The notes below the pieces were generated by a model. The model was not told where the DNA came from. It ran no database searches and saw nothing but the letters and a program-made list of their open reading frames with translations. Positions 6,581-13,681 of a stretch of 13,681 bases of DNA are shown here, piece by piece (the first letter of the stretch is position 1; each line of letters begins with the position of its first letter). A program made the translations under genes and the position numbers. This DNA is from Sulfitobacter sp. (lineage in GTDB: Bacteria; Pseudomonadota; Alphaproteobacteria; Rhodobacterales; Rhodobacteraceae), in contig JAPKCR010000014.1 in NCBI GenBank assembly GCA_026421135.1, positions 1 to 13,681 of the forward strand, read 5' to 3'.

Positions 6581-7482
6581 GTATGCTTCAAGTTGCCATT
6601 GCCGCCCTTTGGAACGGTGACCGCCAAGCGGACCGCGTTGTGCCACCGTCGGGGTTTACTGCGCAGCTGACCCTATTCGTATCTGGAGCAATGGCATTTC
6701 TGGCAGTGTTCGCGCTGGCGTTATCGCTGGCATCCGGTCGGCTTGCCACGATCTGGGGGGAGGAATTGGCACGCACCGCGACGATCCGTGTGGTTGCCCC
6801 CATTGACCAACGCGCGGCCCAAACCGAAGCAGCCTTGCGCATTCTCGAGACAACCAAAGGAGTCGCTTCGGCCCGCGCGCTGACGGATGCCGAACAGCAA
6901 TCCCTGCTGGCCCCTTGGTTCGGACCGGAGCTGGCCATCGACGCGCGGCCCGTCCCGCGTTTGATTGAAATCATCGAAGACAATGAAGGCATGGACCCCG
7001 AAGGCCTGCGCTTGCGTTTGGCCGCAGAAGTGCCCGGTGCCGTTCTGGACAACCACAACCGTTGGCGGGCACCTTTGGTCAAAGCCGCATCCCGATTGAA
7101 ACTGTTGGGGTGGATGTCGACCATTCTGATCACGGCAACGCTAGCGGCGATGGTGACGTTGGCCGCGAATGCTGCGCTCTCTGCAAATGCGCAAGTGATT
7201 GCGGTTCTGCGGCTTGTCGGTGCAACCGACGGCTATATCGCCCAAGCCTTTATTCGTCGATTTACACTGCGCGCACTTTCGGGGGCTGCTGCGGGTACAC
7301 TGCTTGGGATGCTTGCCATTCTGTTGCTACCAAGCACGGATGATGCAGGCGGGTTTTTAACTGGGCTTGGCTTTCAGGGTTGGCATTGGTTTGTCCCCTT
7401 GCTGATCCCTTTACTGGCAGGGGCCGTAGCCTTTGCTGCCACAGGTGCCGCCGCTCGGCGCACGCTAAAGGAACTTGCCTGA
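6577..7482 (+). CDS. ftsX: Cell division permease-like protein FtsX
   Basis: FtsX is the membrane partner of FtsE. The 301-residue protein has the expected layout: a cytoplasmic N-terminus, TM1 at about 31-53, a large extracytoplasmic domain at about 54-175, TM2 at about 177-199, TM3 at about 232-252 and TM4 at about 272-293, with a short basic tail. The conserved FtsX/MacB-like pattern VLRLVGATDGYI lies between TM2 and TM3 (about 210-221), where FtsX contacts the ATPase. The extracytoplasmic domain is where hydrolase activators dock in other bacteria; the partner here is not in the window. The start used is GTG 6577, overlapping the ftsE stop; ATG 6583, two codons later, is an equally possible start. 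The TGA at 7480-7482 shares a base with the plsC ATG. Confidence 0.94.
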   Translation: MSMLQVAIAALWNGDRQADRVVPPSGFTAQLTLFVSGAMAFLAVFALALSLASGRLATIWGEELARTATIRVVAPIDQRAAQTEAALRILETTKGVASARALTDAEQQSLLAPWFGPELAIDARPVPRLIEIIEDNEGMDPEGLRLRLAAEVPGAVLDNHNRWRAPLVKAASRLKLLGWMSTILITATLAAMVTLAANAALSANAQVIAVLRLVGATDGYIAQAFIRRFTLRALSGAAAGTLLGMLAILLLPSTDDAGGFLTGLGFQGWHWFVPLLIPLLAGAVAFAATGAAARRTLKELA

Positions 7483-8210
7483 TGATCCAGTGGATACGGT
7501 CACTGACATTTATTACGCTCTCCACAATTGCGATGCCGATATTCGGGCTCGCTTTTGCACCCTGGGCGATGTTTTCGATGCGCGGTGCATATGCGTGCTG
7601 CAAAAGCTATTCGCGCTTTATCATGTGGCTGGCAGAACATGTGGTGGGAATGCGTTGCGAAGTGCGTGGAACGCCGCCCGTCGGTGAGGTGTTGATCGCT
7701 GCAAAGCACCAATCGTTTCTCGATATCTTGATGATCTTTCAGGCGGTTCCGCTGGGAAAATTCATCATGAAGAAAGAAATTTTGTGGACCCCGGTCGTCG
7801 GGCAATACGCAAAACGCATGAAGATGTACGCCGTTGACCGCGGCAAACGCGGTGCTGCGGTCACGAAGATGCTGGAAGACGTCAAAGCCGGACATGTCGA
7901 GGCCGGTCAGTTGATTATCTATTCCCAAGGTACCCGCGTCGCTCCTGGTGTGTCTGCGCCCTATAAAAAAGGCACGGGAGCCTTGTACGAACAGATGGGG
8001 CAAACTTGCATACCGGTCGCCACGAATGTCGGGTATTTTTGGCCACGTCGGGGGCTGTTTCGCCGCCCCGGCGTCGCGGTTGTAGAGTTTCTGGATCCTA
8101 TCCCGGCTGGTCTGGCGCGGGAAGAATTTATGGAGCGTCTTGAGAAGGTAGTCGAAGCACGGTCTGACGCGTTGTTGCTTGAGGCAAAGGCGGCCAACAC
8201 AGGACGCTAA
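7482..8210 (+). CDS. plsC: 1-acyl-sn-glycerol-3-phosphate acyltransferase family protein
   Basis: This is a 242-residue PlsC/LPLAT-family membrane acyltransferase, expected to add an acyl chain to lysophosphatidic acid to make phosphatidic acid. An N-terminal hydrophobic helix (about 8-30) is followed by the catalytic motif HQSFLD, with the HX4D pair His76 and Asp81. Next come KFIMKKEILWTPVVGQ and MYAVDRG (motif II region, about 93-121). The substrate motif is YSQGTR at 147-152 in place of the classic FPEGTR, so the acidic residue is Gln. ATG 7482 sits in TGATG with the ftsX stop, with AAGGAA at 7468-7473. The open frame continues 34 codons upstream inside ftsX, but that stretch is not plausible protein. 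Exact substrate is uncertain: roseobacters carry several LPLAT paralogs, including ones for ornithine lipids. Confidence 0.87.
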   Translation: MIQWIRSLTFITLSTIAMPIFGLAFAPWAMFSMRGAYACCKSYSRFIMWLAEHVVGMRCEVRGTPPVGEVLIAAKHQSFLDILMIFQAVPLGKFIMKKEILWTPVVGQYAKRMKMYAVDRGKRGAAVTKMLEDVKAGHVEAGQLIIYSQGTRVAPGVSAPYKKGTGALYEQMGQTCIPVATNVGYFWPRRGLFRRPGVAVVEFLDPIPAGLAREEFMERLEKVVEARSDALLLEAKAANTGR

Positions 8211-8270
8211 CCGGGCGACGTCCGTTCAAAGCCGCCGCGCCACTTTTCAAAAATTTGTAGGTAGCGGACA

Positions 8271-8290
8271 GGTGGGGCGCAAACCCCACC
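8271..8290. terminator. Hairpin between convergent plsC and lpd
   Basis: GGTGGGG (8271-8277) and CCCCACC (8284-8290) form a perfect 7-bp stem around the loop CGCAAA. It starts 60 bases after the plsC stop and lies 7 bases past the lpd stop (- strand). Position and GC content suit a terminator for either or both convergent genes. No T-run follows directly on either strand, so it may act through RNA stability instead. Confidence 0.5.
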
Positions 8291-8297
8291 AAGCTAA

Positions 8298-9686
8298 TCA
8301 CATGTGTATTGCGCCATTACCACATGCCAGCGCCGCTTCGCGCACGGCTTCGGAATAGGTCGGATGCGCGTGGCATGTCATGGCCAAATCCTCGGCAGAG
8401 GCACCGAATTCCATTGCGACGCAAACCTCGTGGATCAGATCCCCAGCACCGGGCCCGATAATATGCGCGCCCAAAATGCGGTCAGTTTCCTTGTCCGCAA
8501 GGATTTTGACAAAGCCATCACCGGCGAAAACCGCCTTGGCGCGTGCGTTGCCCATAAAGCTGAATTTGCCAACCTTATAGGCGCGACCGGCTTCCTTGAG
8601 TCCTTCTTCGGTGGCACCAACATTGGCAACTTCGGGGTGGGTATAGATCACACCAGGGATCACGCCATAGTTCACGTGGCCATGCTTGCCGGCCACTACC
8701 TCAGCCACAGCCATGCCTTCGTCTTCGGCCTTATGCGCCAGCATCGGCCCTTCGATCACATCGCCGATGGCATAGATGCCTTTTACCGAAGTCTGCCAAT
8801 GATCGTTAACGGCGATCTGGCCGCGCTTTGTCATTTCAACGCCAAGGGCGTCGATACCCAATCCATCGTAGAACGGCTTGCGGCCCGTAGCGACCAAGAC
8901 AACATCTGCATCGAGCGTGTGTTCGCTTTCGTCTTTGCGCAGTTTGTAGGTGACTTTGGCCTTCGTTTTAGTGGCTTCTGTGCTTTGTACGGCGGCACCC
9001 ATGATGAATTTGATACCCTGCTTTTTCAGCAGTTTCATAAAGTTCTTTTGAACTTCGCCGTCCATACCGGGCGTGATTGCATCCAGATACTCGACGACGG
9101 TCACTTCGGTCCCGAGGCGCGCGTAAACAGATCCGATTTCAAGGCCGATCACACCGGCACCAATTACGACCAGCTTTTTCGGCACCTTGTTCAACGATAA
9201 AATGCCGGTCGATGTCACAACGATTTTCTCGTCGACTTCTACGCCCGGCAGAGATGCAGGCGCAGAGCCTGTTGCGATAATGATATTCTTGGCTTCGTGA
9301 ATCTCATCACCGACCTTGACCTTGCCAGCCTCCGGAATGGTGGCCCAGCCCTTGATCCAGTCGATCTTGTTCTTTTTGAACAGGAATTCGATGCCTTTGG
9401 TGTTGGTGTCGATGGTGTTCTGCTTGTAGGCCTGCATCTGGTTCCAGTCGACCGAGGGGCTTTTGCCCTTGAGGCCCATGTCGGCGAAATTATGTTCCGC
9501 CTCGTGCAGCATATGGGTGGCGTGAAGCAGCGCCTTGGAAGGGATACAGCCCACGTTCAAGCAGGTGCCGCCAAGGGTTTCACGGCCTTCAACGCAGGCG
9601 GTCTTGAGGCCCAGTTGGGCACAACGAATGGCGGATACATAGCCGCCTGGGCCGGAGCCAATGATAATGACATCGTAGCTGGACAT
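8298..9686 (-). CDS. lpd: Dihydrolipoyl dehydrogenase (E3)
   Basis: E3 reoxidises the dihydrolipoyl groups of E2 with FAD and NAD+, giving NADH. The 462-residue length is normal. Visible sites: FAD Rossmann motif GSGPGG at 10-15; redox disulfide in [13 protein letters not shown] (Cys42 and Cys47); NAD motif GAGVIG at about 176-181; second FAD motif YAIGDV at about 305-310; and the C-terminal catalytic pair in HAHPTYSE (about His441 and Glu446). The start is ATG 9684-9686 with AAGGAG at 9694-9699. It is the last gene of the odhA-odhB-MAPEG-MAPEG-lpd run, so it most likely serves 2-oxoglutarate dehydrogenase. It could also serve other 2-oxoacid complexes or glycine cleavage. A 124-base gap with hairpins and a candidate promoter suggests partly separate expression. 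Confidence 0.97.
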   Translation of the reverse strand: MSSYDVIIIGSGPGGYVSAIRCAQLGLKTACVEGRETLGGTCLNVGCIPSKALLHATHMLHEAEHNFADMGLKGKSPSVDWNQMQAYKQNTIDTNTKGIEFLFKKNKIDWIKGWATIPEAGKVKVGDEIHEAKNIIIATGSAPASLPGVEVDEKIVVTSTGILSLNKVPKKLVVIGAGVIGLEIGSVYARLGTEVTVVEYLDAITPGMDGEVQKNFMKLLKKQGIKFIMGAAVQSTEATKTKAKVTYKLRKDESEHTLDADVVLVATGRKPFYDGLGIDALGVEMTKRGQIAVNDHWQTSVKGIYAIGDVIEGPMLAHKAEDEGMAVAEVVAGKHGHVNYGVIPGVIYTHPEVANVGATEEGLKEAGRAYKVGKFSFMGNARAKAVFAGDGFVKILADKETDRILGAHIIGPGAGDLIHEVCVAMEFGASAEDLAMTCHAHPTYSEAVREAALACGNGAIHM

Positions 9687-9712
9687 GAAAGGTCTCCTTG
9701 ATGGGTCGTGCG

Positions 9713-9741
9713 ATTATTGGTTCAGGCGATGTGCCGGTCGA
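9713..9741 (-). promoter_or_regulatory. Candidate internal promoter for lpd
   Basis: On the - strand, TCGACC (9741-9736; 4 of 6 with TTGACA) and AATAAT (9718-9713; 5 of 6 with TATAAT) are separated by exactly 17 bases. This would start transcription near 9705, just before the AAGGAG site of lpd. It sits between the hairpin element and lpd, where an internal promoter would make sense. No experimental support is visible. Confidence 0.38.
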
Positions 9742-9751
9742 AGGGTAGGCT

Positions 9752-9790
9752 AGGGGGCGCTGCCCCCGTGCGCAAGCGCACACCCCCGGG
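9752..9790. repeat. GC-rich palindromic element with competing hairpins
   Basis: Hairpin A is GGGGGC (9753-9758), loop GCT, GCCCCC (9762-9767). Hairpin B follows at once: GTGCGC (9768-9773), loop AA, GCGCAC (9776-9781). A further CCCCC at 9783-9787 can pair with GGGGG at 9753-9757 instead, enclosing hairpin B, so hairpin A and the outer pairing exclude each other. The layout (G-run hairpin, second hairpin, then ACCCCCGGGATTTT) resembles dispersed intergenic palindromes I associate with Rhodobacteraceae genomes; only one copy is in this window. It lies between a MAPEG gene and lpd. Confidence 0.6.
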
Positions 9791-9810
9791 ATTTTAGGCC
9801 ATGTGGAAGT

Positions 9811-10206
9811 TCAGAAGAATGCCGCAATCAACATAAGAACAGTAGCCCCAAACCCGACTGCCCAGATGATCGTGCGGCCCGGACGCAGTCCATAGGCATA
9901 GGCCGGGACATAGGCGATACGGGCGGCAAGAAAGACCCAGGCCAAAAGCGCAGTGTAACTGGTGCTTTGGTCGGTGGTCTGAAGGACGAGCGACGCGATG
10001 CCAAAAAGGATTAAGGCCTCGAACATGTTGTTCATGGCGCGCCCCAGCCGCCCGGTACGATCAGACATTTGGCGCGTCGGTTCGCGGTCACGGGCGGACA
10101 TGGTATAGCCCGGCCCCAGTTCCAGATTGGCGGGGATGGCGTAGACGACAAACGTTACCACCTGCACCAAGGCGGCGAGAATGAGGACTGTAAGTTCAGG
10201 TGTCAT
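9811..10206 (-). CDS. MAPEG-family membrane protein (copy 1)
   Basis: This is a 131-residue integral membrane protein with four likely helices (about 5-25, 60-78, 85-104 and 110-130). It belongs to the MAPEG family (membrane-associated proteins in eicosanoid and glutathione metabolism). The signature RAxxNxxE is intact: Arg56, Asn60 and Glu63 in RAMNNMFE. In LTC4 synthase and microsomal GST, these positions bind glutathione. The second signature, ARIAYVPAY...LRPGRTIIWAVGF, is also present. The start chosen is ATG 10204-10206, 15 bases after the upstream stop; a GTG at 10216-10218 would add four residues (MSAG). It lies between a second MAPEG gene and lpd in the 2-oxoglutarate dehydrogenase operon. 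Enzyme activity and substrate cannot be read from sequence. Confidence 0.86.
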   Translation of the reverse strand: MTPELTVLILAALVQVVTFVVYAIPANLELGPGYTMSARDREPTRQMSDRTGRLGRAMNNMFEALILFGIASLVLQTTDQSTSYTALLAWVFLAARIAYVPAYAYGLRPGRTIIWAVGFGATVLMLIAAFF

Positions 10207-10221
10207 CCCGGCGCTCACGTC

Positions 10222-10605
10222 TTAAAGTGCCATCAGATACAAAATGGCAGTTGCTGCGAAGCCCGCGAGCCAAACAAGGGTGCGCACGGCTGGGATGCCA
10301 AATGCATAGACCGGGAGATAAATTATGCGGGCAATCAGAAACACCTGAGCCGCCAAAAGGCTTGCAGAACTCGTGCGGTCCAGCATCTCAAGAATAAGGA
10401 TCGCGGGTGCAAACAGCGCCATGGCAGTGATGGAGTTGTCAAGCGCGCGTTCCAGTCTGGCGGTCATTCCACTGACGGTACGCGTTTCGTCGCGTGAAGA
10501 AATCAGATAGCCGAGGCTAAGTTGTTGCATGCCGCCCAAAACCTGAAGCAGGATGGTGAGCAAAACAAGCAAACCATAGGCCGCGAGAATTGTTGTTTCT
10601 GTCAT
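10222..10605 (-). CDS. MAPEG-family membrane protein (copy 2)
   Basis: This is a 127-residue four-helix membrane protein of the same fold as its downstream neighbour, with clear alignment over RLxRAxxNxxxAxxLF and ARIIYLPVYAFGIPAVRTLVW. The two are diverged paralogs, not a recent duplication. The MAPEG signature is incomplete: RALDNSIT has Arg53 and Asn57, but Thr60 replaces the glutamate of RAxxNxxE, so normal glutathione binding is doubtful. The start is ATG 10603-10605 with AAAGGA (10617-10612) six bases upstream. It follows odhB by 51 bases, a gap holding a strong hairpin, and ends 15 bases before the next ATG. The pair may form mixed trimers, since MAPEG proteins are trimeric; that is inference. 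Confidence 0.84.
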   Translation of the reverse strand: MTETTILAAYGLLVLLTILLQVLGGMQQLSLGYLISSRDETRTVSGMTARLERALDNSITAMALFAPAILILEMLDRTSSASLLAAQVFLIARIIYLPVYAFGIPAVRTLVWLAGFAATAILYLMAL

Positions 10606-10627
10606 GGTATATCCTTTGCAAAGTGAA

Positions 10628-10648
10628 GCGCGGGCATCTTACCCGCGC
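10628..10648. terminator. Intra-operon hairpin after odhB
   Basis: GCGCGGG (10628-10634) and CCCGCGC (10642-10648) form a perfect, all-GC 7-bp stem around a 7-base loop. In the - strand transcript it comes 8 bases after the odhB stop and is followed by TTCACTTTGC, a weak T-rich stretch. It may act as a partial terminator, lowering expression of the MAPEG genes and lpd relative to odhAB, or as a 3' stability element. Confidence 0.55.
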
Positions 10649-10656
10649 GCCGGTTC

Positions 10657-12180
10657 TTACAGATCCATCAACAGACGGCGTGGATCTTCGAGTGCCTCTT
10701 TTACCCGCACAAGGAAGGTCACAGCCCCTTTGCCATCGACAATGCGGTGGTCGTAGCTGAGCGCCAGATACATCATCGGGCGGATCACGACCTGACCGTT
10801 GATGGCCATGGGGCGATCCTGAATCTTGTGCATACCAAGAATGCCGGATTGCGGTGGGTTCAGGATAGGCGAGGACATGAGTGAGCCGTAAACACCGCCG
10901 TTAGAAATGGTGAACGTGCCGCCTTGCATTTCAGCCATCGACAGTTTGCCATCGCGGGCTTTCGCGCCCATCTCGCCAATCGATTTCTCGATTGTGGCAA
11001 AGGACATGTCTTGCGCTTCTTTGATGACGGGCACGACTAGGCCTGTGGGTGTGCCAGCCGCGATGCCCATGTTAACGTAGTTCTTGTAAACAACATCAGT
11101 GCCGTCAATTTCGGCGTTAACCTCTGGGACTTCGTGCAGGGCGTGGATACATGCCTTGGTGAAGAAGGACATGAAGCCAAGTTTCACACCATGCTTTTTC
11201 AGGAACAGGTCTTTGTACTCGTTCCGGAGTGCCATAATCTCGGTCATGTCGACCTCGTTATAGGTAGTCAGCATCGCGGCGGTATTCTGGCTGTCTTTCA
11301 GACGCTTGGCGATGGTCTGGCGCAGGCGAGTCATCTTTACCCGCTCTTCACGCGACGCGTCTTGTGGGGCAGAAGGCGCGCGCGGTGCTGAAGCGGGTGC
11401 GGGCTTGGCTGCAGATGTTCCGGCGGCAACAGCCTTAGCAACATCTTCTTTCATAACGCGGCCATCGCGGCCAGTGCCGGTCACTTGGTCACGAGAGATG
11501 CCAGCCTCGGCCATCGCTTTCTTCGCGGACGGTGCATCTTCGGTATCACCTGAATTGCTGGAGGGAGCGGCGTCGCTGCCGCCCGGTTTGGTGGTAGTTT
11601 CAGGCGTGCCTTGGGTTGCGGAAACGCCACCAGCGCCTTCGGTGATGACCGCAAGCTTGCCATTGGCCTCGACAGTGGCACCTTCTTCGAACAGGATTTC
11701 GGTCAGGGTGCCAGCGGCCGGAGCGGGTACTTCGACGCTGACTTTGTCGGTTTCCAATTCGCATAGCATTTCATCGGCTTCGACTTTGTCGCCGACTTTC
11801 TTGAACCAGGTGCTGATTGTTGCTTCGGTCACGGATTCACCAAGGGTGGGGACCATCACATCGACAGCGCCACCCCCTGTGGTGGGCGCGTCGGCTTTGG
11901 CCGCAGCGGCTGGTTTGACTTCTTTGGTGGCAGGCTTTTCGCCCCCTTCGGATATGTTCGCCAGCAGCGCGTCAACGCCTACGGTTTCACCTTCGGCGGC
12001 AACGATATCAGCAAGTGTGCCTGCGACGGGGCTGGGTACTTCGACGGTGACCTTGTCGGTTTCCAACTCGCACAGCATTTCGTCAACCTCGACGCTGTCG
12101 CCGGGTTTCTTGAACCATGTCGCCACGGTCGCTTCGGTAACGGATTCGCCCAGTGTCGGGACGCGTACTTCGCTTGTCAT
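10657..12180 (-). CDS. odhB: 2-oxoglutarate dehydrogenase E2, dihydrolipoyl succinyltransferase, two lipoyl domains
   Basis: E2 is the core of the 2-oxoglutarate dehydrogenase complex: its lipoyl arm takes the succinyl group from E1 and passes it to CoA. The 507-residue protein is longer than the usual ~400 because it has two lipoyl domains. Domain 1 is at 7-79 (lipoylated Lys43 in ETDKV) and domain 2 at 110-182 (Lys146), joined by an Ala/Pro/Lys-rich linker. A peripheral subunit-binding domain lies at about 217-252 ([13 protein letters not shown]). An Ala/Pro linker leads to the catalytic domain (about 278-507), with SYDHRIVDG giving His478 and Asp482. The start is ATG 12178-12180, two bases after the odhA stop, with GAAGGAAA just upstream inside odhA. 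The symbol sucB is equivalent. Confidence 0.96.
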   Translation of the reverse strand: MTSEVRVPTLGESVTEATVATWFKKPGDSVEVDEMLCELETDKVTVEVPSPVAGTLADIVAAEGETVGVDALLANISEGGEKPATKEVKPAAAAKADAPTTGGGAVDVMVPTLGESVTEATISTWFKKVGDKVEADEMLCELETDKVSVEVPAPAAGTLTEILFEEGATVEANGKLAVITEGAGGVSATQGTPETTTKPGGSDAAPSSNSGDTEDAPSAKKAMAEAGISRDQVTGTGRDGRVMKEDVAKAVAAGTSAAKPAPASAPRAPSAPQDASREERVKMTRLRQTIAKRLKDSQNTAAMLTTYNEVDMTEIMALRNEYKDLFLKKHGVKLGFMSFFTKACIHALHEVPEVNAEIDGTDVVYKNYVNMGIAAGTPTGLVVPVIKEAQDMSFATIEKSIGEMGAKARDGKLSMAEMQGGTFTISNGGVYGSLMSSPILNPPQSGILGMHKIQDRPMAINGQVVIRPMMYLALSYDHRIVDGKGAVTFLVRVKEALEDPRRLLMDL

Positions 12181-12182
12181 GG

Positions 12183-13681
12183 TTATTTTCCTTCGATGGT
12201 CAGCGCTTCGTCAACGAGGGCTGCTTGTTGTGCTTTATGTTGAGAGGCCAGACCCGTGGCGGGCGACGCCGACGTGGCGCGGCCAGTGTAAACGGGGCGG
12301 GTGTGTGTGGCATTGATCCGTCCTAGAACCCATTCGATATTGGGTTCGATAAAGGTCCAAGCCCCTTGGTTTTTGGGCTCTTCCTGACACCAGACCATTT
12401 CAGCGTTCTTGAACCGATTAAGCTCCTTAACCGCAGATTGGGCCGGAAACGGATAGAACTGTTCGAACCGAAGCAGATAGATATCATCAATTCCGCGGGC
12501 ATCGCGTTCTTCCAGAAGGTCGTAATATACCTTCCCCGAACACATCACGACGCGCTTGATTTTGTCATCAGATACAAGCTTGGTGTCCGAATTGCCCTGC
12601 TGAGCATCATCCCACAAAACCCTGTGGAAGCTGGAACCGGTGGTAAACTCCTCGGTCTTGCTAACCGCCATCTTGTGGCGCAGCAAGGATTTCGGGGTCA
12701 TCAGCATAAGCGGTTTGCGATAGCTGCGGTGCAACTGGCGGCGCAGCAAGTGGAAATAGTTCGCAGGCGTGGTGCAATTTGCCACAATCCAGTTATCGCC
12801 ACCACACATGGTCAGGAACCGTTCAAGGCGTGCGGACGAGTGTTCTGGTCCTTGCCCCTCGTAGCCGTGAGGCATCAGGCAAACGAGGCCGGACATGCGC
12901 AGCCATTTGCTTTCGCCCGAGCTGATGAACTGGTCAAACATAATCTGTGCGCCGTTGGCGAAATCACCAAATTGGGCTTCCCAAAGGGTCAGTGCGTTTG
13001 GTTCGGCAAGCGAATAGCCATATTCAAAGCCCAGAACAGCATATTCGGACAGCATGGAATCAATGACTTCGTATTCGGCCTGCCCCTCGCGGATGTGGTT
13101 CAGCGGATAGTACCGGTCTTCGTTTTCTTGGTTGATCAGTGCAGAATGTCGTTGCGAGAACGTACCGCGCGCAGAATCCTGGCCGGAAAGGCGCACTTTG
13201 TAACCTTCGGTGAGAAGCGATCCAAAGGCCAATGCCTCGGCTGTGGCCCAATCGAAACCGGTGCCGGATTTAAACATCTCGGCTTTGGCTTCGAGCAGAC
13301 GCGTGACCGTTTTATGAATCGGAAAGCTTTCCGGTGCGGTCGTGAGGGCCTTGCCAATGTCAGCCATTGTTTCAGGCGCAATGGCCGTTTTGCCGCGCTG
13401 GTATTTCTTTTCCTTCGCCTTATCGAGGTGCGACCACTTGCCGTCCAGCCAGTCGGCCTTGTTGGGACGGTATTCTTTGCCCGCTTCGAACTCAGTGTTC
13501 AACTTCTCTTGGAACGCCGCTTTCATATCCTCGATCTCGCCCTCGGGGATCAGTCCGTCTTTGACAAGGCGATCAGTATAAAGCGTCAGCGTGGTTTTTT
13601 GCTTTTTGATCTTTTTGTACATCACCGGGTTGGTGAACATGGGCTCGTCGCCCTCGTTGTGACCAAAGCGGCGGTAGCAGA
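12183..13681 (-). CDS. odhA: 2-oxoglutarate dehydrogenase E1, C-terminal half
   Basis: This is the last ~498 codons of the thiamine-diphosphate-dependent E1 subunit, which decarboxylates 2-oxoglutarate and succinylates the lipoyl group of E2 in the TCA cycle. The gene is cut by the right edge; the frame is open to the edge, beyond the internal ATG at 13640. Upstream of that ATG the frame reads [13 protein letters not shown], a conserved E1o motif of the TPP domain, which shows that the ATG is not the start. Other hallmarks are [45 protein letters not shown] and [12 protein letters not shown], ending in [11 protein letters not shown] plus a short tail. TAA at 12183-12185 is two bases before the odhB ATG, indicating translational coupling. 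The symbol sucA is equivalent. Confidence 0.97.
   Translation of the reverse strand, partial: CYRRFGHNEGDEPMFTNPVMYKKIKKQKTTLTLYTDRLVKDGLIPEGEIEDMKAAFQEKLNTEFEAGKEYRPNKADWLDGKWSHLDKAKEKKYQRGKTAIAPETMADIGKALTTAPESFPIHKTVTRLLEAKAEMFKSGTGFDWATAEALAFGSLLTEGYKVRLSGQDSARGTFSQRHSALINQENEDRYYPLNHIREGQAEYEVIDSMLSEYAVLGFEYGYSLAEPNALTLWEAQFGDFANGAQIMFDQFISSGESKWLRMSGLVCLMPHGYEGQGPEHSSARLERFLTMCGGDNWIVANCTTPANYFHLLRRQLHRSYRKPLMLMTPKSLLRHKMAVSKTEEFTTGSSFHRVLWDDAQQGNSDTKLVSDDKIKRVVMCSGKVYYDLLEERDARGIDDIYLLRFEQFYPFPAQSAVKELNRFKNAEMVWCQEEPKNQGAWTFIEPNIEWVLGRINATHTRPVYTGRATSASPATGLASQHKAQQAALVDEALTIEGK

Noticed and set aside
7380..7481. 34-codon upstream extension of plsC inside ftsX
   Set aside because: It is out of frame with ftsX and gives a Cys/Arg-rich leader; the ATG at 7482 has AAGGAA at proper spacing and a normal family N-terminus.
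11306..12316. A 336-codon + strand frame across odhB
   Set aside because: It is antisense to the lipoyl and linker codons; the Ser/Thr/Pro-rich repetitive product reflects the duplicated lipoyl domain read backwards.
13582..13640. ATG at 13640 as the start of the E1 gene
   Set aside because: The frame remains open to the window edge and encodes the conserved [12 protein letters not shown] motif upstream of it.
1..13681. Mobile element, defence island, phage or tRNA-linked insertion
   Set aside because: No transposase, integrase, terminal repeats, tRNA gene or abrupt change in base use was seen; all large genes are housekeeping or conserved alphaproteobacterial families.

Overview
The window is ordinary-looking chromosomal DNA from an alphaproteobacterium. 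The gene families, the order argH / small lipoprotein / lysA / DUF4175 protein, the ftsE-ftsX-plsC run, and the protein sequences point to Rhodobacterales, probably the Roseobacter group; this placement is inference from recognition, not from a search. Gene density is high, intergenic gaps are short, and I see no tRNA or rRNA gene, insertion sequence, prophage or CRISPR array. No gap between genes exceeds 160 bases.

Region 1 (1-4897, + strand): the 3' end of argH, two tandem tiny lipoprotein genes, a three-helix DUF2834-type membrane protein, lysA (diaminopimelate decarboxylase), and a large membrane-anchored coiled-coil protein of the DUF4175/TIGR02302 type. Junctions overlap or are shorter than 40 bases, so this is probably one transcription unit. 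It joins the last steps of arginine and lysine synthesis with several envelope proteins.

Region 2 (4918-5896): a convergent gene on the - strand for a protein with an N-terminal MJ0042-type zinc ribbon and one transmembrane helix, then a 159-base divergent intergenic region with nested palindromes.

Region 3 (5897-8210, + strand): ftsE, ftsX and a PlsC-type lysophospholipid acyltransferase, joined by stop/start overlaps. This couples the division-associated ABC transporter to membrane lipid synthesis.

Region 4 (8271-13681, - strand, read right to left): the 2-oxoglutarate dehydrogenase operon. It holds odhA/sucA (E1, truncated by the window edge), odhB/sucB (E2 with two lipoyl domains), two different MAPEG-family membrane proteins, and lpd (E3). 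A strong hairpin follows odhB. A GC-rich element with competing hairpins, then a candidate promoter, precedes lpd, so the operon has internal control points.

I did not find a clearly new system. The points most worth a second look are the MAPEG pair inside the 2-oxoglutarate dehydrogenase operon (one has lost a glutathione-site glutamate), the hairpin element before lpd, the duplicated lipoyl domain of E2, the tandem lipoproteins after argH, and the Gln/Gly repeat tract in the DUF4175 protein.
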